From: DAOPKN01 sp035391225
GTDB lineage: Bacteria > Thermotogota > Thermotogae > MWEM01
Assembly (NCBI GenBank): GCA_035391225.1
Contig: DAOPKN010000033.1
Location: forward strand, 1 to 23,721
Length of the DNA: 23,721 nucleotides
Direction of reading: 5' to 3'
Numbering within the stretch: position 1 is the first letter of the stretch; every line of letters starts with the position of its first letter. A model generated the notes under the pieces. It made no database searches. It was not told the DNA's origin and worked only from the letters and a program-made list of their open reading frames with translations. A program made the position numbers and the translations under genes. Shown here piece after piece: positions 7,541-16,226 of this stretch.

Positions 7541-9622
7541 TTACGGAATCAATACAGGGGTAGAGCTAACGGTTAGTTCCAAGTCACCGTTCATGAAACG
7601 GGTGAGGCAAACCGTTCCCGGTTCGCTACAGCTAATCGTAGCCAGGTGCAAGTTTGTAACCTGGAAATGGGAAAATGCGCTCAATCCATCCACGTAGGGA
7701 AATGTTGTCACCGTGCCCTGTGTACTTTCCAATACAGGAGCCGGCACTGCATCCAGCGAACTATCATCCATTTGCCACGACGCCAGCTCGAAAACCACAA
7801 CGTCGTCCACATCGAAAAACCCACGGGCTTTCACCGCGAAAGAAACCGCGGAAAGCGATTCCAAGTAAATCATGGCTGGCAAACCAATCGTGGAAAAAGA
7901 CCAGATGGGTCCAGGGGTTTGCCCGGCGTAATTTTGGGCAATCACTTGCCAGTAATAGGTTGTACTTGGCTCCAAGGGTTGGGGGGGCGAAAAGGCCGGT
8001 TCCGAAAGAGCGCTCGCAATCACGGTGGAAGGAACGGGTTCTTCCCCGAACAAAACATCGTAGGTCACCACACCGTAGGTGCACGCGTCCCAGGCCAAAG
8101 ACACACCTGTTGCCACACCACTCGATCCATTCGCAGGTAAGGGATTCGACGGTACCGTCGGCTTCATGGGACCATCCGTGGTGGTGAAAGACCAGATGGG
8201 CCCAGGAGAAAGCCCCCATGGGTTCTGGGCCAGTACTTGCCAGAAATATACCGTGTTGGGTAGCAAGTCAGACACCTGTACACTGGTGGCGTGCTGGTCG
8301 GAGGAGATTTCCGTCATTCCCACGCTTGCAGGACCCAGGAAAACATCGTACCGGAACGGTACCGTTCCCGTTGGAGGCTGTTCCCAGCTCAAAAGCAGTT
8401 CCAGCTCTTGCTGTATCGCTCCTCCCGCGGGAGTCGGTGAATGCGGGAACCCTGGGGGAATGGTTTCATCTGAAACACTGAAAGCCCATACGGGTCCGGT
8501 TGTTTCTCCCAAGAAATTCCGGCCTACTACCTTCCAGTAATACGTAGCACCTGGTTGAAGAGGATCCAACGTGTACTGCGTTTCCGAAAGGCTCTCTTCG
8601 AGTAGCGGAGGATCTTGCTCCGTACCGAAGTACAGGTCATATTCCACGGCACCCTCGCATCCCCAAGAGAGCGTGGTGATGTATGAAGCCCCTTGTTGCC
8701 CGTCGTAGGGGGCAAGGAAAAAGGGCAATCCAGGCGGAAAGGAAATCGTGGAAAAGGAAACGGTTCCTGTTCGATTGGTCAACCCAAATGCATTACTCGC
8801 CCTCACGTACCAGTAGTAGGTACGCGAAGCTTCCAGGGTATCCAGTTGCAGAAAAGTTTCCGAGATATCTTCTGCTACCAAAGTGGATGGGTTGGGGCTG
8901 CCATCCAAAAACACCGCGTAGCGCACCTGCCCACCGGATGGATCGGAACTGGCCGTCCACATAAGCTGGGTGGGGTTGATCGCCACTTGGGTTGCTCCAT
9001 TCGAGGGTGAGAACACCGAAAAATCACCCGGCCCCTCCGGGTTCTCGGTGAACACTGCCCGCACCTTCATTGGTCCACTCATGGTTAGGAAAAGAGGAGA
9101 ATCATCCCCGCCATTCACCCCGTTGACCAACCAGTGGTCGAAAGATTCCCCTGGGACCCCTCCGGGTTCCAATTCTACCACCGTGCCGGAAGCGTACCAC
9201 CCGAAAACGGGGAGCTCCTCCCGTGAAGCGGAAGATTCCAGCTGTGCGGACAGGTAGAAATCGGTATCGAAAAGAGCGGTCAGGGAAACGTTGCCTTCCA
9301 TTTCCACGGAAATCGACGTGGCTTCGGAACCGTTCGACCACTCCTGGAAATGCACACGGGTATCGTTTCCAGCAAAAAGCTGGGTTTTTTTCAAGTACTG
9401 GGGAGATTCTACCGAAAGTTGCTGGGAAGTCCCCTGGTCCAGATGAACCTGGTAGGGAGTGTCCACATCCTGCCCATTGTGTTGCAAGGTGACGCCCGTG
9501 TAGGGTGTGCTGGAAAGCGAAAGCAGGAATTGCACTACCTGCTCCTCCTGCTTGGGAGTGCAGGACGAAACGAAAAAGAACAAGAGGAAAATGATCATCA
9601 CGTTGAAAAACCGTTTTCTCAA
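7541..9622 (-). CDS. Lipoprotein with InlB-type repeats, four FN3 domains and a C-terminal cohesin-like domain
   Basis: A 693-residue predicted surface lipoprotein. I place the start at TTG 9622 because GGGAGG (9631-9636) lies eight bases upstream; the in-frame GTG at 9631 overlaps that site. The signal peptide ends in a lipobox (V-S-S-C), Cys21. Two divergent InlB-type repeats occupy about 37-192, with F-x-x-W-S-N-G-S...L-T-A-L-F and F-D-H-W-L...V-R-A-V-F. Four FN3 domains (about 202-294, 297-385, 391-483, 487-579) share T-Y-Y-W-x-V and the ending G-P-x-W-x-F. The last 111 residues match the two C-terminal repeats of the truncated giant lipoprotein (16230-16919). A terminator stands immediately upstream of its ribosome site and another just downstream, so it appears to be a separate unit without an obvious promoter. 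Possible role: cell-anchored scaffold or adhesin. Confidence 0.88.
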   Translation of the reverse strand: MRKRFFNVMIIFLLFFFVSSCTPKQEEQVVQFLLSLSSTPYTGVTLQHNGQDVDTPYQVHLDQGTSQQLSVESPQYLKKTQLFAGNDTRVHFQEWSNGSEATSISVEMEGNVSLTALFDTDFYLSAQLESSASREELPVFGWYASGTVVELEPGGVPGESFDHWLVNGVNGGDDSPLFLTMSGPMKVRAVFTENPEGPGDFSVFSPSNGATQVAINPTQLMWTASSDPSGGQVRYAVFLDGSPNPSTLVAEDISETFLQLDTLEASRTYYWYVRASNAFGLTNRTGTVSFSTISFPPGLPFFLAPYDGQQGASYITTLSWGCEGAVEYDLYFGTEQDPPLLEESLSETQYTLDPLQPGATYYWKVVGRNFLGETTGPVWAFSVSDETIPPGFPHSPTPAGGAIQQELELLLSWEQPPTGTVPFRYDVFLGPASVGMTEISSDQHATSVQVSDLLPNTVYFWQVLAQNPWGLSPGPIWSFTTTDGPMKPTVPSNPLPANGSSGVATGVSLAWDACTYGVVTYDVLFGEEPVPSTVIASALSEPAFSPPQPLEPSTTYYWQVIAQNYAGQTPGPIWSFSTIGLPAMIYLESLSAVSFAVKARGFFDVDDVVVFELASWQMDDSSLDAVPAPVLESTQGTVTTFPYVDGLSAFSHFQVTNLHLATISCSEPGTVCLTRFMNGDLELTVSSTPVLIP
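7544..7876 (-). other. Cohesin-like C-terminal domain
   Basis: Residues 583-693 of the 693-residue lipoprotein. It shares V-K-A-R-G-F-F and F-S-H-F-Q-V-T-N-L-H-L-A-T-I with the two C-terminal repeats of the truncated giant lipoprotein (V-K-A-T-E-F-F, F-S-H-F-S-P-G-N-L-T-L-A-T-I). Length (about 110 residues), all-beta composition and a late 'L-A-T-I...G' strand resemble cohesins, but this is inference. Another beta-sandwich family is possible. Confidence 0.45.
7886..9019 (-). repeat. Four tandem FN3 domains
   Basis: Residues 202-579 of the 693-residue lipoprotein. Each copy of about 90 residues opens with P-x-x-x-x-P..G, has L-x-W near its first third and T-Y-Y-W-x-V-x-x-x-N (Y-F-W in the third copy) near its end. 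The same FN3 subtype occurs in the truncated giant lipoprotein before its cohesin-like repeats, and in the 2,252-residue lipoprotein. Confidence 0.85.
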
Positions 9623-9630
9623 GAAAAACA

Positions 9631-9636
9631 CCTCCC
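9631..9636 (-). promoter_or_regulatory. Ribosome binding site that decides the start of the 693-residue lipoprotein
   Basis: The minus strand reads GGGAGG here. It overlaps the in-frame GTG at 9631 and lies eight bases from the TTG at 9622, so the TTG is the plausible start. It gives M-R-K-R-F-F-N, a normal signal-peptide opening. Confidence 0.65.
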
Positions 9637-9647
9637 GTGGGAAAAAA

Positions 9648-9679
9648 GGAAAAAAAACCCCCGGTACAACCGGGGGTTT
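9648..9679 (-). terminator. Intrinsic terminator after the beta-helix lipoprotein gene
   Basis: An 11-base-pair stem (AAACCCCCGGT / ACCGGGGGTTT, 9655-9665 with 9669-9679) has a three-base loop and is followed on the minus strand by a long T-rich run. It starts about 16 bases after the stop codon at 9696 and lies about a dozen bases before the next gene's ribosome site. Confidence 0.93.
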
Positions 9680-9695
9680 CGATGGAAACTACCGA

Positions 9696-12600
9696 TCAAT
9701 CCTTGAGGTCTACAAGGATATCGGCGGTTTCCGTTTGTGGATCTTGGTAAACCGTTGTGCCAATTGTGACGTCGTTGGCATCCGAGGTAATCAACAGGTC
9801 CTGATCGAGTGCGGTGAAGGTGTTTTGCCCACTATCCAGGAACACTATCTCGAAGTTGTCGTTCTGGAGGTAAACGCCCCTCCCAAGTGTATCTCCCTCG
9901 AAACGGTTGTCATTGAGGAAAAGACCATCCACGTCATCCGTGGGAGTAGTCCCGTCCTCGTCGGCGGCAAAACCGAAAGCGAAATTGCCCGCGAACCAGT
10001 TTTGTTCCACGCTCCAGTAGTCAGGGGTTTGGTGAGCGGTGGAATTTTGCAGGTCTATGCCATACGGCCTGCCGAGATCTGCGCTATGGATCGTTCCATT
10101 CACGCGCTCAAACTTGTTGTTCACGATGCGATTGGGAATACCAGGCTGGCCGGGAAGTTGCGCTAACAAACCCATGAAGCCAAAACCACTAGTAGGGGCG
10201 GACTCCAACTTGAAATAGTTGCATTCCACCAACAGGTTCTCCACAGACCCCCCGCCAGGCATCGCTTGGTCTGTGAATACCATGGAAACGGGGGAAGTTG
10301 GAGGATTGGGTTGTCCGTACGCCGCGGAGGAATCGAACAAGCAGTTCTTCACCGTGGTGTTCTCCACCGATTCTCCGGTTGCCAGGAAAGTATGCAGCTG
10401 GTACACATTTTCTCCGGCGGCAAGCGTGAGACCTGTCAACACGAAATCCAACCCGTCGAGCACTACCCCGGTCAAGGTTCCAGCCACAACCCCAAGCCGC
10501 ATTCCATGGATGCTCCCACTCAAAGGAGGTCCACCCGTGCTTGGGTCTTCGGGAATAATCTGTGCACCGGGAACACGTGCTGATGCGTAACACCTTCCAT
10601 AGTTCGGGCCCAAGATGGTTACCGTGCGGTTAACCACGAAGTTGCCTTGATATGCGCCTGGGGTTAGGTAAAGGATCGGAAGCGTGACATCTGAAAGTGC
10701 TGCTGCCAAGCCTCCAGGGGCAAGGAACATGCTGTCAAAGGCTGCTTGAACACCCGCTGCTGTGGTGTAGGGCTTGTTATTCAAAACCCCTTCCCCCACA
10801 AGGTTTCGGTAATCAACTTCGAATCCCTGGAAGGTTGCAAAATTCGTGGGATCCAAACCCAGCGCGTTGGCATTGACGGGGTCATCGAGGATCTTGCGGA
10901 CGTCTTCACCGGTTCCGGAAGCGTTGATCTTTGCAATCACGCTGGCTCCATCCGTGAAGAGCTGGTGCACCGAAGCATCCGCGTAACCTGTTGCCTTGAC
11001 TACCACTTTCTTCAAGCCCGCTGGTTCGCCTGCACTCCACGCGGCAAGGATGGTCAGGTTGCCTACACTCAGGTTCCAGTTTCCACCACCGGACGCACCA
11101 ATATTGGTTCCACCAACCACCAAATCTGTGATGGCCGCTAACCAAGCTGCAACCCCGGGATCCGCAGGATTGTCCACGGAAAGGGTGGTGTCGTTACCCC
11201 TCCAAATGTTGATTTCGTCAGCTTTAAGCGTAGGTGGAGTCTTTCCAAGGATCGGACCAATGTATCCGGATTTCACAGGATTCCCTGTTTCTGGGACACC
11301 ATTTACGGGCGTTACTTCAAAACGAAGGTACTTTCCTTTGTCTGCAGCAACAGGCGTGTAGGCTTGACCAACAGCACCAACAATAGCCGTATCAACAGCA
11401 CGGGAATCCCCCGCGTAGTTGTAATCTGCCCGGTACCACTGGAACGTGGAAACAGCTTCTGGATCACCGTTTTCGTCGAAGTACGTGTATTGCCCGTCCA
11501 ATAGGGTCCCCACTCTGGGAACGCCATCCAACCCAACAAGGACATCCACGTCAAAAGCGGTTGGAGGGGAAACGTTCACCACGGGACCAATGATGTTGCT
11601 AAATACCGGAGCACCGATTTCTGCGGCAACGTTTTTCGGAATCACCTTACAAACAAGGTATTTCCCAAGATCATCAGGCGTTATGAGATAAGGGACAGGA
11701 GGCTGCCCCGGGAAATTAACGAAATCTTTTTGAACTTCTACGGAGATGACAGCTCGCTGCGAAGAAACCGGGAATTCCGGAGAATCCAACCGGTACCAGT
11801 ACACCTCGCTACTTCCCACAGCTCCGTTTCCTTGTTCTAAGTCTCCATTTGCATCAAAATAGTCCCATGTTACGTTGGCATTATTGCCTACCGTCGGCTT
11901 TTCATCGTTTAGTAGAGTCGGTGGAGTAAGGGTTACGTTGAAAGCCATGGGGAGAGCCCCAGGGGTAGGAGCGGATGCGGCTTGCACTGGCCCCACCCAA
12001 ATGGAGCTCACAGGCAACCCCAACGTACCCAGGTAATCGTGTGGGGTCACTTGGATCTGGATGTATTTCCCAAGGTCCCCGGGTTGCACCTGGTAGGAAC
12101 GGGATGTGGCCCCGGGAATTGGGGCGGCACCGTTGCCACCTGCATCGTTGGCGTTGGACCAAGCAAATTCTGTATTTCCCTCGGGATTTGAATTTGCATT
12201 GGTGTAATTGTACGTAACGGAGAGGATCTCGTTAACCCGAGGTGTTCCTTGCACTGCTACGGTGTCCACTTCCGGGGCACAAGGTCCAGAAATGGGCCCA
12301 ACCCAAGAACTCATCGCTGGCAATCCATCGGGGTAAATGGCAGCAGCATTCCTCGGAGTAACTTCGAAGGCTACGTACTTACCTGAGTACCCCACCAAAA
12401 GCGGTAACACTCCGGCTGCCACTCCCGTATCTCTCATTCCCGCCCCCGACGAATCATCTGCAAGATACCATTTCAAAGTTGACCCAAGTTCCACCTCTCC
12501 GTTAACATCGGAGTACTGGTACACTCCCGTGAGGTTCTGGCCAACAGTTTGGATGCCTTGGATGGATACATTGAATGCCACGGGTCGGGCTGGGGGTTGG

Positions 12601-15600
12601 GAATTCCCGGTAATCGGCCCGATCCAAGGAGAATAGTACCACTGCCCGTCCGTGGGAGGAACCTGGGAACAGGGTTTCACACCAAATCGGATATACTTCC
12701 CAATATCTGCATTCACGGTACGGTAGTTTTCAAAGACTGCACCAGCAATATTGGCAGCGCCCAATCCTGCTCCAGAGTTTGCCCGCTGCCACTGGTAATT
12801 TGTTGCTGGTCCCATTGCAATATCATGGTTTTCCGGGTCCCCATTCGGGTCGTAGAAGGTGTAGTTTCCCGTAAGGATAGATTCCACGGTTTGACTCCCA
12901 CTGATCACCACATTTCGGGCTTCAGGGGGCTGTGCGTTGGCACTGATGGGGCCAAAGAACGGGCTTCGAGCAGGATCCCCAGTGAGCGGAGCCACGTTGG
13001 TGCCTGGAATTACCTCGAACTGGAGCCAGTGATCCACGTCGTCTTCCTGTAAGAAGTACCTGTTGTTTTGTTGACCCGTGATTTCCTGTGTAGACCGAAC
13101 GTGGCTGGAAACAAGAACACGATCCGCCATGCTCCCGGTTGTGGAACGGTACCATTTTACCGTGGTTCCGCTTTCCACGTTCCCTTCGTAGTCAAAGTAG
13201 GTGTATGCCCCGGATACCCACTGTCCCTCAATGGTACCACCAGAAACCAGCACGTTATAGGCAACCGGTTTCTGGGCTTCGGAATAGGTGGGATCCTGAA
13301 TGGGCCCATACCATGAGGTGACTACCTTGGTTCCCATTTCTTTCTCGTTCTTGGGAGTTACTTCCACGGAAATGTACTTTCCAATCAGTGTATTGGGAAG
13401 ACGCAGGGCTTTGGTAGTGGCACCCGGAATGTTTGCTGCACCAGTACCACTCACGTTAGCAGCGGATTTCCACTGGAACAGGGTGCCGCTTTCGGGGTCA
13501 CCGTTCGCGTCGAAGTAGGTGTAAACAGCAGTGAGTTCGCTGCCCGCAAACAGCGAACCGGAAATGGAAGGATTCGTTGCTACCGGGGGAACAGCTCCAA
13601 GTATGGGCCCGTAACCTTGGCTGAGAACCTTGGCACCCACCATTGGCGAAACTCCGGCCCTTGGAGTCACTTCAAAGAAGATGTACTTTCCTCGGTCTTC
13701 GTTTGCCAAGGTGTAAGCTTGCCCAACGGCCCCGGTAATTGGCGATTTGTCGGAACCATCGGAAGCAGATCCACGGTACCACTGGTAGGTGGAAACCGCC
13801 TCAGCGTCCCCGTTGATGTCAAAGAACCGGTATTGCCCGTATACGTTTTGTCCAACTTCCTTCACGAACTGGGAACCGTCCCAGGAATCCACGAACACGT
13901 TGTACGCAATGGGAGCGCTTGCAGAAGGGGGTGAAGAAAGGGGAAGGACGGGGCCAAACCAGCCCGAAGCTACCTCGTCCCCTTGGGGAATGCCTTCCTT
14001 GGAAAAGGGAGTGATCCTGAATTGAATGAACTTGTTTTCATCTGCCTTCTGGAGACGGTAACTTTTGGTTTGATCAAGGTATGGGATGGTTAGGGCATTA
14101 TTTGGGTTGGGATTCGCTGCGGGAAAAAACTGCGCCGCTGCAGTTCCGTTGGCATCGTCTGCTCGGAACCAGCGAATCTGGGATACCCTTTCGTCGTACC
14201 CTCCCGGATTGAAGTAATCGTACAACGCGGTGACGATTTCCCCCACCCTGAGTGTGCCTTGGAGGTCTAGGTTCGAAGCGGTAGGTTTTGCCACAACGGT
14301 CATGACAACCAGGGCCACAGAATCGTTCAATCCACCAGGGCTCTTAAACACCGTGATTCCCACCGGGGAGTCCTGGGCAGAAAGGGAATTCAAGAACACC
14401 GGCAACAGCGAAATGGTGTTCTGGGAATCGTTCACCGTGTAATGGGTGTTCTTGGTTAGCGTGGTCGAGCCATTCATCACAACGACTTGCGATAGGTCAG
14501 GATCAATGACCACATTCCCAGCGCTATCCACTTCCGTCACTTTCAAAACAGAATTCTGTGCGGCTTGGTTCTGCTGGAAACTTCCTCCCGAAAGAACCAC
14601 CACCGTAATCGCGGCTTGACCCGAAAGGGGTTGGACGGTAAGGGATACCGTGTCGCTCACTCCACCCGCGGTTTTCTCAATGGTCAGCACTACCGGGCTA
14701 TTCACGCTCAGCAGGGAGTTGAGATACGGTGTCTTTATGTATATTCGGTTCGTGGTGTCGTTCACCGTGTAATGGGTATTCTTCACCAAGGTGTTGGAGC
14801 CTCGTTTGATCACGACTCCGGAAAGATCGGGATCCGGAACCTGGTCACCGGCCGCGTCCACCTCGATTACTTCGATTTCGCAATCTGCCGCAGCAGAACC
14901 CTGCACGAAAGTGCCACCCCCAAGGATTTCGGTGTAGAAACCCTGGGTCAATCGGCTCACGAATAAACCGAGACTGCGGTAACTGGAATTGTAGGCTTCC
15001 AGGTAAAGTTGGGTCTGGTTGAGTTCCCCTTCCGCGAAGGTATGGCTAAAGGTTCCCCGGGGGATAGTGGCCACGGGAACGGCTGTATCGGGGGGAACTA
15101 CACCGCCGGACGCTTGGTAGATCTTGTAGCCATCCAGTACATCGGAACCATCGTAGGAATTGGTCCAGGAACAAGTGCGCGTGGAACCAGTGTAGGTGAA
15201 TGTCTGCGGGGCAAACGGGGTGTTGATCATGTCCAAGTCCAACGTGTAAGCGTTGAGCAGGACGATGAGATCAAACACGTCCACGTTTCCGTTGGGTACA
15301 AGGCTGGAGGGATCAAAGGGCTGTGGATTGCTGGGGTGATTTGGTCGCGGAAAGGACCCTTGGGTAGTTGTTAAGTCCCCATCAGCCGGTCCACCCGACA
15401 TGCCGTAATGGTCCAGCATGAGGATAAGGTCCCATACGTCAACAACACCATCTGATCCCGCTACGGGTCCAGGACCCGTGGCGATATCTCCCACCTTGGC
15501 AAGGTCGCTCAGCCCGAAAACGGGACCTCGGGCAACTCGAGAAAAAGGAGGAGCAGAGACAATCGAACCTTGCACGTGTCGTCCCTGTAAACCCTTGTGG

Positions 15601-16199
15601 AACATTTGAAGACCCAGAGTCGAAATTTCTCCATCGCTCTCCAGGGAAAAAAGCTGGAATATTCCGTCATGTGAATGCATTTTAAACAGGTGTGACCACT
15701 CCAATTGCAAGCGGCCTTCCACGATGCGCGAGTTGCCAAACGCCTCTTCGTCACACCACGTGATTTGCGCTTGATCTACCGAAGCCGGCAACTGGACGAT
15801 GGCAGCCAGCAGCTCTTGGCTCGCGGGAACCACGAAAGTGGCCTTCACTTTTCCGGATTGGGAGCGGTAAATGAAACCAGATTGCAGGTTTGGTTGGTTC
15901 ATCACCAGCTCCAGTTGAAGTTCTCCCTTCACTTGAAGGCTTTGCTTGGAAGACTGGCTCCCCGCCTCCCGGGCAAAGAAAGTGTGCGCGCCCCTTTTGA
16001 GTTCCAGGGAAAATTCGCCGTTTTCATCGGTTTGGAATTCCTTTCCATCAATCTGCACTTTCGCGAAAGAGGCGGCTTCCCCGTTGCGGTCCGTGGTGCG
16101 GACCGCAACGGTGTATTCCTTGTTAAACGGAAGGAAGCATCCCGACAAAAGTACCAGAATGATGGAGGTAAGCAGGACGAAAAAAAAGCTTTTCTTCAT
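9696..16199 (-). CDS. Giant lipoprotein with dockerin-like pair, X2-like modules, nine Ig-like repeats and a C-terminal beta-helix
   Basis: A 2,167-residue predicted surface lipoprotein. I choose ATG 16199: GGAG lies eight bases upstream, while the in-frame GTG at 16208 overlaps that site. The lipobox is L-L-S-G-C, Cys21. Domains, approximate residues: carboxypeptidase-regulatory-like 27-100; unassigned beta region 108-230; two dockerin-like loops 237-267 and 297-319; FN3-like after INTPFAPQ 325-415; two X2-like modules 427-637; nine Ig-like repeats 638-1650; DUF1533/HID-like 1655-1750; right-handed parallel beta-helix 1837-2167, with N-N/N-x-F rungs such as V-K-N-C-L-F, V-E-C-N-Y-F and L-N-D-N-R-F-E. 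The gene begins 27 bases after the upstream lipoprotein gene and is probably co-transcribed with it. The beta-helix suggests polysaccharide binding or cleavage, but I see no catalytic signature. The first third parallels the 2,252-residue lipoprotein. Confidence 0.9.
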   Translation of the reverse strand: MKKSFFFVLLTSIILVLLSGCFLPFNKEYTVAVRTTDRNGEAASFAKVQIDGKEFQTDENGEFSLELKRGAHTFFAREAGSQSSKQSLQVKGELQLELVMNQPNLQSGFIYRSQSGKVKATFVVPASQELLAAIVQLPASVDQAQITWCDEEAFGNSRIVEGRLQLEWSHLFKMHSHDGIFQLFSLESDGEISTLGLQMFHKGLQGRHVQGSIVSAPPFSRVARGPVFGLSDLAKVGDIATGPGPVAGSDGVVDVWDLILMLDHYGMSGGPADGDLTTTQGSFPRPNHPSNPQPFDPSSLVPNGNVDVFDLIVLLNAYTLDLDMINTPFAPQTFTYTGSTRTCSWTNSYDGSDVLDGYKIYQASGGVVPPDTAVPVATIPRGTFSHTFAEGELNQTQLYLEAYNSSYRSLGLFVSRLTQGFYTEILGGGTFVQGSAAADCEIEVIEVDAAGDQVPDPDLSGVVIKRGSNTLVKNTHYTVNDTTNRIYIKTPYLNSLLSVNSPVVLTIEKTAGGVSDTVSLTVQPLSGQAAITVVVLSGGSFQQNQAAQNSVLKVTEVDSAGNVVIDPDLSQVVVMNGSTTLTKNTHYTVNDSQNTISLLPVFLNSLSAQDSPVGITVFKSPGGLNDSVALVVMTVVAKPTASNLDLQGTLRVGEIVTALYDYFNPGGYDERVSQIRWFRADDANGTAAAQFFPAANPNPNNALTIPYLDQTKSYRLQKADENKFIQFRITPFSKEGIPQGDEVASGWFGPVLPLSSPPSASAPIAYNVFVDSWDGSQFVKEVGQNVYGQYRFFDINGDAEAVSTYQWYRGSASDGSDKSPITGAVGQAYTLANEDRGKYIFFEVTPRAGVSPMVGAKVLSQGYGPILGAVPPVATNPSISGSLFAGSELTAVYTYFDANGDPESGTLFQWKSAANVSGTGAANIPGATTKALRLPNTLIGKYISVEVTPKNEKEMGTKVVTSWYGPIQDPTYSEAQKPVAYNVLVSGGTIEGQWVSGAYTYFDYEGNVESGTTVKWYRSTTGSMADRVLVSSHVRSTQEITGQQNNRYFLQEDDVDHWLQFEVIPGTNVAPLTGDPARSPFFGPISANAQPPEARNVVISGSQTVESILTGNYTFYDPNGDPENHDIAMGPATNYQWQRANSGAGLGAANIAGAVFENYRTVNADIGKYIRFGVKPCSQVPPTDGQWYYSPWIGPITGNSQPPARPVAFNVSIQGIQTVGQNLTGVYQYSDVNGEVELGSTLKWYLADDSSGAGMRDTGVAAGVLPLLVGYSGKYVAFEVTPRNAAAIYPDGLPAMSSWVGPISGPCAPEVDTVAVQGTPRVNEILSVTYNYTNANSNPEGNTEFAWSNANDAGGNGAAPIPGATSRSYQVQPGDLGKYIQIQVTPHDYLGTLGLPVSSIWVGPVQAASAPTPGALPMAFNVTLTPPTLLNDEKPTVGNNANVTWDYFDANGDLEQGNGAVGSSEVYWYRLDSPEFPVSSQRAVISVEVQKDFVNFPGQPPVPYLITPDDLGKYLVCKVIPKNVAAEIGAPVFSNIIGPVVNVSPPTAFDVDVLVGLDGVPRVGTLLDGQYTYFDENGDPEAVSTFQWYRADYNYAGDSRAVDTAIVGAVGQAYTPVAADKGKYLRFEVTPVNGVPETGNPVKSGYIGPILGKTPPTLKADEINIWRGNDTTLSVDNPADPGVAAWLAAITDLVVGGTNIGASGGGNWNLSVGNLTILAAWSAGEPAGLKKVVVKATGYADASVHQLFTDGASVIAKINASGTGEDVRKILDDPVNANALGLDPTNFATFQGFEVDYRNLVGEGVLNNKPYTTAAGVQAAFDSMFLAPGGLAAALSDVTLPILYLTPGAYQGNFVVNRTVTILGPNYGRCYASARVPGAQIIPEDPSTGGPPLSGSIHGMRLGVVAGTLTGVVLDGLDFVLTGLTLAAGENVYQLHTFLATGESVENTTVKNCLFDSSAAYGQPNPPTSPVSMVFTDQAMPGGGSVENLLVECNYFKLESAPTSGFGFMGLLAQLPGQPGIPNRIVNNKFERVNGTIHSADLGRPYGIDLQNSTAHQTPDYWSVEQNWFAGNFAFGFAADEDGTTPTDDVDGLFLNDNRFEGDTLGRGVYLQNDNFEIVFLDSGQNTFTALDQDLLITSDANDVTIGTTVYQDPQTETADILVDLKD
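9699..10691 (-). other. C-terminal parallel beta-helix domain
   Basis: Residues 1837-2167 of the beta-helix lipoprotein. It opens with I-L-Y-L-T-P-G-A-Y-Q-G-N-F and V-T-I-L-G-P-N-Y-G, the usual entry of NosD/pectin-lyase-like helices. Successive rungs follow: V-V-L-D-G-L-D-F, V-K-N-C-L-F, V-E-C-N-Y-F, I-V-N-N-K-F, V-E-Q-N-W-F, L-N-D-N-R-F. Such helices bind or cleave polysaccharides in many secreted proteins; activity is not evident here. Confidence 0.75.
10950..11237 (-). other. DUF1533 / haem-interacting-domain-like module
   Basis: Residues 1655-1750 of the beta-helix lipoprotein. The pattern A-A-W-L-A-A-I-T-D-L-V-V-G-G...G-L-K-K-V-V-V-K-A-T-G-Y-A-D-A-S-V fits the DUF1533/HID family, known from Gram-positive surface proteins. 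The ending 'xVxATGYxDxxV' is the clearest mark. Haem binding is not implied without further evidence. Confidence 0.5.
11252..14288 (-). repeat. Nine tandem Ig-like repeats of roughly 100-125 residues
   Basis: Residues 638-1650 of the beta-helix lipoprotein. Each copy carries Y-x-Y-x-D-x-N-G-D-x-E (or a variant), then x-x-W-Y-R, then G-K-Y-I-x-F-E-V-T-P, and ends near W-x-G-P-I. Approximate copies: 638-750, 761-866, 871-969, 975-1085, 1091-1195, 1203-1303, 1307-1405, 1415-1540, 1544-1650. They are well diverged, so the array is old rather than recently expanded. Probably a stalk that holds the beta-helix away from the cell. Confidence 0.85.
14289..14921 (-). repeat. Two tandem X2-like (CBM_X2-type) modules
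   Basis: Residues 427-637 of the beta-helix lipoprotein. Both copies contain L-x-K-N-T-H-Y-T-V-N-D followed by an I-x-x-x-P-x-x-L-N-S-L segment and a closing 'x-G-G-x-x-D-x-V-x-L' strand. This matches the X2 pattern 'L..GTDYTV...I....YLNSL'. X2 modules occur in cellulosomal scaffoldins, which fits the dockerin-like and cohesin-like modules of this locus. Confidence 0.6.
15243..15491 (-). other. Pair of dockerin-like calcium-binding motifs
   Basis: Residues 237-267 and 297-319 of the beta-helix lipoprotein. The two loops read S-D-G-V-V-D-V-W-D-L-I and P-N-G-N-V-D-V-F-D-L-I, each followed by L-x-x-x-Y. They occupy the same place after the lipobox as in the 2,252-residue lipoprotein and are followed by the same INTPFAPQ motif. 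Confidence 0.7.
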
Positions 16200-16206
16200 A
16201 TCTATC

Positions 16207-16212
16207 ACTCCT
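16207..16212 (-). promoter_or_regulatory. Ribosome binding site deciding the start of the beta-helix lipoprotein
   Basis: The minus strand reads AAGGAG next to the GTG at 16208 and about eight bases from the ATG at 16199. The ATG has normal spacing and gives M-K-K-S-F-F-F, a typical lipoprotein signal start. No promoter fits in the 27 bases after the upstream stop codon, so translation is probably from a shared transcript. Confidence 0.6.
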
Positions 16213-16226
16213 TCACCTGATTTTGC

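Noticed and set aside
7211..7576. A 121-codon plus-strand frame in the intergenic region
   Set aside because: It is antisense to the intron remnant and runs through the terminator hairpin into the end of the 693-residue lipoprotein gene; no ribosome site or family match is visible.
10950..11237. Haem acquisition role for the locus
   Set aside because: Only the DUF1533/HID-like pattern points that way; no haem transporter, NEAT domain or other iron gene is present.
11252..14288. CRISPR-like or DNA-level tandem repeat array
   Set aside because: The periodicity is at protein level (Ig-like repeats) with strongly diverged DNA; there are no short identical repeats with unique spacers.
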